Assembly (NCBI GenBank): GCA_965242895.1
Contig: OZ251507.1
Span: 1,798,001 to 1,862,000, forward strand
DNA from: CATQHL01 sp965242895
GTDB taxonomy: Bacteria > Actinomycetota > Acidimicrobiia > Acidimicrobiales > CATQHL01
DNA length: 64,000 nucleotides
Direction of reading: 5' to 3'
The position numbers were made by a program, and so were the translations under genes. The notes beneath the pieces were generated by a model. The model was not told the DNA's origin and did not search any database. It worked only from the letters and a program-made list of their open reading frames with translations. Positions 52,993 through 59,575 of this stretch are shown here, one piece after another. Position 1 is the first letter of the stretch. Each line of letters opens with the position of its first letter.

Positions 52993-53589
52993 GTGAAACG
53001 AGTGGCGATGGTGCGATGGCTGACGCCTCAGCAGGTGCGTACGGCCGCCCTGTGGTGGTCGCTTCTGCTAGTCGGATCGCTCGTGGGGGGCGGGCTCCTA
53101 GTCCACTGGGTACATGACATCGAGCCCGAAAGCAAAGATTGGAGCGTCATCCTCAGGGTCGCTCCGCTGATCATCCTCGCAGCCCGAGCGTTCGCCTACC
53201 TAGTCGACCTCAGACGCCCCCGCAGAACGTACGCGGCGGCCTATGGCTGGCTTATCTGGGGGGTGTGGGCGCTCCTGGCCGTCGGCGTCGTCCTGAGCGT
53301 GGTAGCCATCGGTATCAGCGAAGATGAACGCACCGCCCTAGGGGAGGTCGTCCACTCCCTGTGGACGACAGGGTGCGTCATCGCCCTAGTCGCTGTCTGC
53401 GCTCTCGTCGCAGTCGTCAGCGACCACAAGCACGCCCTAGCCCACCGGCAGGCGATGAGGGACTACAAGCGCGGACTAGCGCCCGAGGTGGAGGATTCCC
53501 CCCGCAGCGGCAAAACCCCGCTGTCTCCTCGACCTGTGCGCCCCCCCGAGTATTACAACTATTACGGCCCGCCCGATCTGGCCAGCTAG
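52993..53589 (+). CDS. Four-TM membrane protein, last gene of tubulin-vWA operon
   Basis: About 198 residues, unrecognised. Four hydrophobic segments are visible (SLLLVGSLVGGGLLVHWV, VAPLIILAARAFAYLV, WLIWGVWALLAVGVVLSVV, GCVIALVAVCALVAVV), followed by a charged tail ending PPEYYNYYGPPDLAS. I start it at GTG 52993 because AAAGGAG lies 8 bases upstream; the frame is open from 52957. It is 84 bases after the previous stop and has the same orientation, so it should belong to the operon. The convergent SDR gene begins one base after its stop. Confidence 0.75.
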   Translation: MKRVAMVRWLTPQQVRTAALWWSLLLVGSLVGGGLLVHWVHDIEPESKDWSVILRVAPLIILAARAFAYLVDLRRPRRTYAAAYGWLIWGVWALLAVGVVLSVVAIGISEDERTALGEVVHSLWTTGCVIALVAVCALVAVVSDHKHALAHRQAMRDYKRGLAPEVEDSPRSGKTPLSPRPVRPPEYYNYYGPPDLAS

Positions 53590-53590
53590 T

Positions 53591-54400
53591 TCACCCTCTC
53601 GGTTTTCTGCCAAGGGCGGCGTCCGGGCCTACCCCGTCTACATGCTTGGGACGGGGGAGGTGTCCGAGGATGGACATGCTTATGCCGCCGTCAACCGTCA
53701 ACGTCTGACCGGTGACGTAGGAGGAGTCCTCGGATGCCAGCCACAGGGCGGTGCGTGCGATGTCGACCTCCGTGCCGAGGCGCCCGAGCGGGACTACTCC
53801 CTCCCGCTCCGCCCTCAGGACTGGGTCGGCGTTTATAGGAGCGGACATGCCTCCCTCGATCAGTCCGGGCGCCACGCAGTTGACCCGCAGTCCGTGCTTC
53901 CCCCACTCCAAGGCCATCTGCTTGGTGAGCATGATCACCGCTGCTTTCGTGGAGGAGTAAGCGCCTGCGTTAGGGCCGGGAGCGATTCCGTTTATGGACG
54001 CCACGTTCACTATGCACCCGTTCATCTCCTCAGCAATCATGCGCCGGGCCGCGGCCCGGGCGCAGAGGTAGGTGCCGGTCAGGTTGACCTCGACCGCCTT
54101 TCTCCAGTCGTCTGCTGACAGCTCCAGCAGCGGCCCGAAGAGCACCACCCCAGCGTTGTTGATGAGCACGTCAGGAGCCCCGCCGAAGGTCTCGAACGCC
54201 GCTTCCACCGCTTCCTGGTCGTTCACCGATGCGTGCAGGGCCGCGGCGTCGGGCAGAGACGCTGCGGTGCGGGCCGCGCCTTCGGCGTCGACGTCTAGGG
54301 CGCCCACCCGGTAGCCCGCTTCTGCGGCTTCCGCGGCCATGACCGCTCCGATGCCGGCCGCAGCGCCGGTGATGATGATTGAGGGTTTAGAGGTTGTCAT
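53591..54400 (-). CDS. Short-chain dehydrogenase/reductase (SDR)
   Basis: A 269-residue SDR: TGAAAGIG, ALDVDAE (NAD-type acidic residue), NNAG, NVASINGIAPGPNAGAYSSTKAA with Ser/Tyr/Lys, and TGQTLTVDGG near the end. About 20 residues extend past the usual C-terminus. It is convergent with the tubulin operon and lies just downstream of the second P450 on the same strand, so it may oxidise the alcohol that the P450 makes. Substrate not known. Confidence 0.9.
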   Translation of the reverse strand: MTTSKPSIIITGAAAGIGAVMAAEAAEAGYRVGALDVDAEGAARTAASLPDAAALHASVNDQEAVEAAFETFGGAPDVLINNAGVVLFGPLLELSADDWRKAVEVNLTGTYLCARAAARRMIAEEMNGCIVNVASINGIAPGPNAGAYSSTKAAVIMLTKQMALEWGKHGLRVNCVAPGLIEGGMSAPINADPVLRAEREGVVPLGRLGTEVDIARTALWLASEDSSYVTGQTLTVDGGISMSILGHLPRPKHVDGVGPDAALGRKPRG

Positions 54401-54454
54401 GTGTCTTCTCCAGGGGTTGGCGATGTTGACAGCGCTCGGGCGCCCGACGCCCGT

Positions 54455-54560
54455 CCGCAGCGCCGTTGAAGACGACCGGGTGGGCCGAGTGGGCTGCGAG
54501 TGCGTCGCCGGCGCTCACGTCAGGCCGACGCGCCGTCGAAGATGACCGGGTAGGCCGAGT
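54455..54560. repeat. 36-bp degenerate direct repeat, copies 70 bp apart, on the P450 3' end
   Basis: CGCCGTTGAAGACGACCGGG (54461) and CGCCGTCGAAGATGACCGGG (54531) are part of segments 54455-54490 and 54525-54560 that agree at about 31 of 36 bases. The second copy encodes the last residues of the P450; the first lies past the stop. About 34 bases separate them. It looks like an older event than the others. Confidence 0.75.
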
Positions 54561-55815
54561 AGTGAGGCCGCTCCGAGTGCGGGTCGCGCACAGGCGGACG
54601 CTGCGGGTCGGGCCGTCCCCCCGCCGCTAGCACCGCAGAGACCATCAAGGCCACCGTCCCGTAGAGGTGGTCGTCGCCGGCCTCTGAGGGCGAGAGGGGT
54701 TGTTCCATGCCGCCGTCGAGTTCAGCGCCGATACAGGCGTGGGCGCCCCCGCCGAAGCTCAGCCCCCAGGCGCTGCTGCCCTCTGGGATTTTGCGGTGAG
54801 GGTCGAATTCGCCCGCTTGCGGCCCCCAGACCTCCGGGTCGCGGTTCACTTCGGTCAGGTTGATGATCACCCTGCCTCCCTCGGGCAGAAGCGTCCCGTC
54901 GCTCAACCCGACGTCTTGGAGCGGTTCCCGCCAAGCCACCGGGCTGGCCGGGTTGAGCCTCAGCGACTCGTGCATGCAGCGCTGAGCAAAGAACTTGTCC
55001 GTCGCCGCCCGCCGGAGGTCTTCGGGGTGTTTCCGTCCGTGCTTGAAGAGTTCGTCGAGGGTGTGTGTGAAGGCGTCCGCCGTGCTGTGCGCCCCCGCTT
55101 GCAGGTAAAAGCAGATTTCCCGCTCGATGACCTCCCGTGAGAGTCCGAGTTCGCCGGCGTGGCGCAGCAGCAGGGTGGCCACGTCGCGAGACAGCTCGTC
55201 TTCGCCTATCTCTCCTCGTTCGAAGCGCTCAAGGCGTTCCGTGCGCCGCCCTAGCGACTCGGCGAGCATCCCGCTGCTGAAAGCGGCCATCTGCGAGCGC
55301 ACCTCGGCGCGAACCTGCTCCCGGTCGCGGGTGGAGTGAGCCAGCGTGGCGCCTGCACTGAAAGTGCGTACGTAGTCCTCTAGCTGTCCGGTGTGAACGG
55401 GGTCTGCAGGGTCGTGGTCGACGCCGGCGATCGTGGCGGTGAGGCTGATGGCTGCCCTGTAACCGATGGCTCGCAGGTCGCCCCTTCCTGCCTCCACGAA
55501 GGGTCTCAGCACGGCGTCGAGCGTGCCGCCTAGCACCTCCCGCTCCCAGTGGGCGAAGGTCTCCCGTCTGAAGAGGCGGTTTTCCACGCGTCGGCGCGTC
55601 CGATGGTCGATCCCGTGCAGCACCAGCAGGCAGTCGGCCATGATGACGGCGCCCTCGTCGTACATGGCCTGGCGCAGATGCTTGCTGCGGTAGGTCTCGC
55701 GGGCCTGTTGCCAGCGTTCAATGCGGACGATCGTCGGCTGCCCGCTGCTTGCTGTGTCCCCGTCTTGTCCGCCTTCTGCGGGATGCACACAGGGGGAAGT
55801 CTCGAGGTCCTTCAC
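54520..55815 (-). CDS. Cytochrome P450, coupled to meaB
   Basis: About 432 residues. The I-helix motif is AGAHSTAD, ExxR is in HESLRLNPASP, and the haem loop is FGGGAHACIGAEL. I start it at GTG 55815 (KDLETSPCVHP), which overlaps the meaB stop (GTGA) and has AAGGAG upstream; the frame is open to 56070 only because it shadows meaB. Translation coupled to meaB and thus to an acyl-CoA mutase operon is unusual for a P450. A monooxygenase that prepares a branched alkyl or tert-alkyl compound for the mutase route is an attractive but unproved reading. Confidence 0.92.
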   Translation of the reverse strand: MKDLETSPCVHPAEGGQDGDTASSGQPTIVRIERWQQARETYRSKHLRQAMYDEGAVIMADCLLVLHGIDHRTRRRVENRLFRRETFAHWEREVLGGTLDAVLRPFVEAGRGDLRAIGYRAAISLTATIAGVDHDPADPVHTGQLEDYVRTFSAGATLAHSTRDREQVRAEVRSQMAAFSSGMLAESLGRRTERLERFERGEIGEDELSRDVATLLLRHAGELGLSREVIEREICFYLQAGAHSTADAFTHTLDELFKHGRKHPEDLRRAATDKFFAQRCMHESLRLNPASPVAWREPLQDVGLSDGTLLPEGGRVIINLTEVNRDPEVWGPQAGEFDPHRKIPEGSSAWGLSFGGGAHACIGAELDGGMEQPLSPSEAGDDHLYGTVALMVSAVLAAGGRPDPQRPPVRDPHSERPHYSAYPVIFDGASA

Positions 55816-56807
55816 GCTGCGTTCTCCTTGGTGTCGCCGGGGTCTTCCTTGGTGCTGTCCAGTATCTCGAGCGCCGCCTTCGAAGGCGGCTTCAGTCCCT
55901 CGGTCACCTCCCGAACCAACCGCCGGACGAGCCCCGACGGGCGTGAGATGAGGCCGTCTATGCGGTTGTGGAGGTGCCGGCGCACTTCTTCGGCGGCGCG
56001 CCCCGCTCTCCGCGCCTGCAGAGAGTGCGTCTCCAGCAGATGCAGGCGGTGGGCGCACACGTGCTTCCAAAGCGCCTCCACGCCTTCGCCGGACGTGGCC
56101 GTGGTCTCGACTATGGGCGGGCGCCAGTCGGGGTGCGTCCCCAGGTCAAGCATGTGTTCAAGGTCGCGGCGGGCGTCAGATGCGCCTGGGCGGTCGGCCT
56201 TGTTCACGGCGAAAAGGTCAGCCAACTCCAGCAGCCCCGCTTTGTTGGCCTGCACTGCGTCTCCCCACCCCGGGCTGACCGCCACGACGATGGTGTCGGC
56301 GGCGTTGACCACGTCAACCTCCACCTGCCCCGTTCCGACCGTCTCCACGATTATCGGGTCGTGACCCACGGCGTCGAGCACCCTGACTGCGCCCAGGGCT
56401 GCGAGAGCCAATCCGCCCGACTGACCCCGGGACGCCATCGATCTGATGAACGGGCTTTTCTCCGGCGGCGACCCCAAGGCGGAGTCCATGCGCACGCGGT
56501 CTCCCAGGATCGCCCCCCCAGTGAGCGGGGACGAGGGATCCACCGCCAGGATCGCCACCCTTCCGTCCTCGGCGATGGCCGAAGCTGCCATCCGATCCAC
56601 CAGCGTAGACTTGCCCACCCCCGGGGCGCCCGTGACGCCGATCACGTGCGCTCCGCCAGTCTTAGGCCAGGCGAGTTGGGCGACCGTGTCGCCGTCCGCC
56701 CCGCCCCGCTCCACGAGCGACAGCAGCTTGCCGAGCGCCCTGCGGTCGCCGTCGCAGGCTGCCTCAAAAAGTTCGGCAGGCCCGCTGGTGCGTATCATTC
56801 GGCTCAT
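55812..56807 (-). CDS. meaB: MeaB/ArgK-family GTPase, acyl-CoA mutase chaperone
   Basis: A P-loop GTPase of about 331 residues with Walker A GVTGAPGVGKST, then VDPSSPLTGGAILGDR, VETVGTGQVEVDV and NKADRPGA (the NKxD base-specificity motif). MeaB loads, protects and repairs the adenosylcobalamin of methylmalonyl-CoA-type mutases. I start it at 56807 (MSRMIRTSG); the longer frame from 56915 adds 36 residues encoded by repeat DNA. It follows the B12 subunit on the same strand and overlaps the P450 start. It is encoded next to its client mutase, as expected. Confidence 0.92.
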   Translation of the reverse strand: MSRMIRTSGPAELFEAACDGDRRALGKLLSLVERGGADGDTVAQLAWPKTGGAHVIGVTGAPGVGKSTLVDRMAASAIAEDGRVAILAVDPSSPLTGGAILGDRVRMDSALGSPPEKSPFIRSMASRGQSGGLALAALGAVRVLDAVGHDPIIVETVGTGQVEVDVVNAADTIVVAVSPGWGDAVQANKAGLLELADLFAVNKADRPGASDARRDLEHMLDLGTHPDWRPPIVETTATSGEGVEALWKHVCAHRLHLLETHSLQARRAGRAAEEVRRHLHNRIDGLISRPSGLVRRLVREVTEGLKPPSKAALEILDSTKEDPGDTKENAA

Positions 56808-56840
56808 TCGGCGTCCAGGTTGCGGTCTAGGGCTGGGTTC

Positions 56841-56960
56841 GATCTCAGGGGTTTCGGGTTGCGGGTCGGTGTCTGATTTCGGGGGTTTCGAGTTGCGGAG
56901 GGCGTTCGGTGTCAAGCCTGTGTCTGGTCTCAGGGGTTTCGGGTTGCGGGTCGGTGTCGG
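56841..56960. repeat. Three degenerate copies of a ~35-bp repeat between B12 subunit and meaB
   Basis: TCTCAGGGGTTTCGGGTTGC is found at 56843 and 56928 (85 bases apart), each followed by GGGTCGGTGTC. A more diverged copy (GGGGGTTTCGAGTTGC) begins at about 56880. The repeats fill the 170-base gap in the middle of the operon and may encode nothing. The minus-strand translation would be Pro/Thr-rich. Confidence 0.75.
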
Positions 56961-56977
56961 GTCTCAACTGGCCCTGT

Positions 56978-57457
56978 CTAGGCGTCCGTCCTGGCCGACC
57001 CCGCAGCCGAGCGGATCGTGTCGCTGACCTCCACCGCCGAAGCGCCCGGCCCGAGCACGGCCGCCACGCCCGCCTCGAGCAGCAAAGGCACGTCTACGGC
57101 AGGCACGATGCCTCCCACGATCACGGGGATGTCCATCCCCGCTCCCCGCACAGCGTTGACCATCCGAGGGGCGAGGGTCATGTGGCCTCCGTTGTGGATC
57201 GACAGACCTATGGCGTCTGCGTCCTCCTGCTCGGCGGCAGCGAGCACGCTCTCAGTGGTCTGCCGCAGCCCCAGGTAGATCACTTCGAACCCCGCGTCCC
57301 GCAGCATCCTGGCCACCACTTTGATGCCGCGGTCGTGGCCGTCCAGCCCGAGTTTGGCGAGGACTATCCGCAGCGGGTGCTGCGTTCCCGCCGCTGTGTC
57401 GGGTGTGTGTCCGTCCGTCGGGTCGGGTGCAGTCGGGCGGGCGGCGGTTTCACCCAC
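56978..57457 (-). CDS. Acyl-CoA mutase small subunit, B12-binding
   Basis: A 159-residue cobalamin-binding domain. Lower-axial His motif DGHDRG sits near residue 43, followed by IGLSIHNGGHM and VIVGGIVP, which hold the nucleotide tail. The first 28 residues are low complexity. It pairs with the large subunit encoded just upstream; the mutase stop codon abuts its GTG start. Split subunits of this kind are typical of isobutyryl-CoA and 2-hydroxyisobutyryl-CoA mutases, and also of some ethylmalonyl- and archaeal methylmalonyl-CoA mutases. Confidence 0.92.
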   Translation of the reverse strand: MGETAARPTAPDPTDGHTPDTAAGTQHPLRIVLAKLGLDGHDRGIKVVARMLRDAGFEVIYLGLRQTTESVLAAAEQEDADAIGLSIHNGGHMTLAPRMVNAVRGAGMDIPVIVGGIVPAVDVPLLLEAGVAAVLGPGASAVEVSDTIRSAAGSARTDA

Positions 57458-59278
57458 CTACACCACCGCCGGTTCGGTGTAGGTGCCGAACACCTTCTCC
57501 AGGACGGCGACGATCTCCCCTTCGCTGGCGTGCGCCCTCACGCAGTCGATGAACGCCGGCATGAGGTTGACGGCTGGGTCGTCGGCTTCTGCGGCCAGGC
57601 GCTCTAGGCACTCCGCAACCTCGTGCGCGTTGCGCTCTCGCCTCGTTCTTTCCAGACGCTCAAGCTGTCTGGTCTCCACTTCAGGGTCGATATAGAGGAT
57701 CGGGGTCTCCTCCTCGCCGCCCTCCGTGTAGGCGTTCACCCCCACGATGATGCGCCGCCCTGCGTTCACTTCGCGTTCGAAGCGGTAGGCGGCGTCCGCT
57801 ATCTCGCCGACGAAGTATCCGTTCTCGATCCCCGCATAGACGCCTTCAAGGATTGACCCGCCGCCCAGCTCCTCGAGATGGTCGAATATGGCCGTCGCCT
57901 GGCGTTCCATTTCGTCGGTCATCCACTCCACGTATTCCGACCCTCCGAGCGGGTCTGCCACGTTGGCGGCGCCGGTCTCGTGCGCTATCACCTGCTGAGT
58001 TCGCAGAGCGATGCGGGCGGCTTTCTCGGTGGGCAGCGCCAGCGCCTCGTCGTAGCTGTCGGTGTGCAGGCTCTGCGTCCCTCCCAGCACCGCAGCCAGC
58101 GCCTGAAGCCCCACGCGAGCTATGTTCACCTCCGGCTGCTGAGCGGTGAGCGACACACCCGCGGTCTGAGTATGAAAACGGAGCTGCAGGGAGCGGGGAT
58201 GGCGGGCGCCGTAGCGGTCGCGCATCCAGCGCGCCCAGATGCGCCTAGCCGCCCTGTATTTCCCGATCTCCTCAAAGAAGTCGATGTGGCTGTTGAAAAA
58301 GAACGACAGGCGGGTGGCAAAGTCGTCGACCGGCAGACCTGCCGCCATCGCCGCTTCCACATAGGCGAAGCCGTTGGCAAGGGTGAACGCCAGTTCCTGG
58401 GCTGCGGTAGAGCCCGCCTCGCGAATGTGGTATCCGCTGATGGAGACGGGATGCCAGCGGGGCATCTCCGCAGTGGTGAAGCGGATCAGGTCGGTGACAA
58501 GACGGACGGACGGACGCGGCGGGAAGATGTATTCCTTCTGCGCCTGGTATTCCTTGAAGATGTCGTTCTGGATCGTGCCAGAGAGTTCTTTGCGCTGCGA
58601 GCCGCCGCGCTCTGCGGTGACTATGTACATGGCCATGAGGATGTTGGCGGGCCCGTTGATGGTCATCGAGGTGGAGACTTCGCTGAGGTTGATGCCCGCA
58701 AAGAGGTCTTCCATGTCGTCGACAGTGTCTATGGCGACGCCCGCCCGCCCGACTTCGCCGAGCGAGAGAGGATGGTCGGAGTCGCGCCCCATGAGCGTGG
58801 GCATATCAAAGGCGCAGGAGAGGCCGGTGCCGCCGGCTGCGAGCAGCTTCCTGAAGCGGACGTTGGTGTCGCGGGCTGTACCCATCCCCGCAAAGAGGCG
58901 CATCGTCCAGAGCCTGGATCGATACATAGAGGCGTAGATGCCCCTGGTGTAGGGGAACTGCCCTGGGTATGGGGCGCCGCCGTAGACCCCGTCAAGAGGA
59001 ACGCCCGACATAGTCTCGAACGGAGCGTCGCGCTTGAGCGCTTCCTCGAATTCTCGCTCCCAGCGGGCGCGGGGATCGCTTTGCGGTGTGGAGCGGGGTG
59101 CGGGGCCGGGTGATGCGGCGCCGTCGGTGGCGGAGGGTGCGGGGGCGGGTGCGTGCTGGTCGGAGTGGGCGGGTGAGCCCGTGGTGGAGCAGGCGCGGGC
59201 GTGAGTGCCCTCGGCGGAAGAGTCTGCTTTGGCTTGGTCTATTACTTGGTCGGGATTAGGGCTGTTCTGAGCGCTCAT
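57458..59278 (-). CDS. B12-dependent acyl-CoA mutase large subunit (isobutyryl/2-hydroxyisobutyryl-CoA type likely)
   Basis: A 606-residue catalytic subunit. After about 75 low-complexity residues come FPYTRGIYASMYRSRLWTMR and FAGMGTARDTN, then SMTINGPANILMA, SGTIQNDIFKEY and QTAGVSLTAQQPEVNI of the mutase barrel. In methylmalonyl-CoA mutases an Arg shortly before the YIFPP motif binds the second carboxylate; here the segment is AQKEYIFPP, with Gln. As I recall, isobutyryl- and 2-hydroxyisobutyryl-CoA mutases have Gln there. So the enzyme probably moves a carbonyl-CoA group in a branched, non-dicarboxylic substrate. It heads the operon with B12 subunit, MeaB and a P450. Confidence 0.88.
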   Translation of the reverse strand: MSAQNSPNPDQVIDQAKADSSAEGTHARACSTTGSPAHSDQHAPAPAPSATDGAASPGPAPRSTPQSDPRARWEREFEEALKRDAPFETMSGVPLDGVYGGAPYPGQFPYTRGIYASMYRSRLWTMRLFAGMGTARDTNVRFRKLLAAGGTGLSCAFDMPTLMGRDSDHPLSLGEVGRAGVAIDTVDDMEDLFAGINLSEVSTSMTINGPANILMAMYIVTAERGGSQRKELSGTIQNDIFKEYQAQKEYIFPPRPSVRLVTDLIRFTTAEMPRWHPVSISGYHIREAGSTAAQELAFTLANGFAYVEAAMAAGLPVDDFATRLSFFFNSHIDFFEEIGKYRAARRIWARWMRDRYGARHPRSLQLRFHTQTAGVSLTAQQPEVNIARVGLQALAAVLGGTQSLHTDSYDEALALPTEKAARIALRTQQVIAHETGAANVADPLGGSEYVEWMTDEMERQATAIFDHLEELGGGSILEGVYAGIENGYFVGEIADAAYRFEREVNAGRRIIVGVNAYTEGGEEETPILYIDPEVETRQLERLERTRRERNAHEVAECLERLAAEADDPAVNLMPAFIDCVRAHASEGEIVAVLEKVFGTYTEPAVV

Positions 59279-59575
59279 TCAGGGTGCTTGGACTTTAAAA
59301 GCAGTTTCGGAAAGGCTGGCGTCACCTCCCCCTCATAATCTAGCCGAAACGCCAGGAATCAAACGACGGTTTGATTCCCAGCGGGGGATAATTACCGGGG
59401 AGGGGGGGAGACGGGGAGATTGCTGGACAGGCTTCGGATGTCCTGATGAAGATCTAGTCGGACAGTCCTAGACCGAACTAGACCGAGCCGGACAACAGAT
59501 CTCCGAGCAAGATTTTCTCAGATAGTTGATGGGCGTCCTACAAGATGTCGTCTCACAATTGGGCAAGGGACGCGA
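59279..59575. promoter_or_regulatory. Intergenic region with perfect 10-bp inverted repeat (59355-59378)
   Basis: The 297-base gap separates the mutase operon (leftward) from the methylase gene (rightward). GGAATCAAAC at 59355-59364 is followed by GACG and then GTTTGATTCC at 59369-59378: a perfect dyad that could be an operator or a tight hairpin. No T-run follows, so it is not a typical terminator. Around 59455-59500 AGACCGA/CGGACA words recur. The dyad stands at the border of the AT-richer defence region. Confidence 0.45.

Noticed and set aside
8946..54560. Insertion sequence with target-site duplications
   Set aside because: The segments between the repeats are only about 34-48 bases, differ at every locus and carry no terminal inverted repeats.
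55968..56876. 302-residue open frame on the + strand
   Set aside because: Antisense to meaB, which has clear GTPase motifs. GC-rich DNA leaves long antisense frames.
57878..59113. 411-residue open frame on the + strand
   Set aside because: It is the antisense shadow of the acyl-CoA mutase large subunit, whose conserved motifs are unmistakable.
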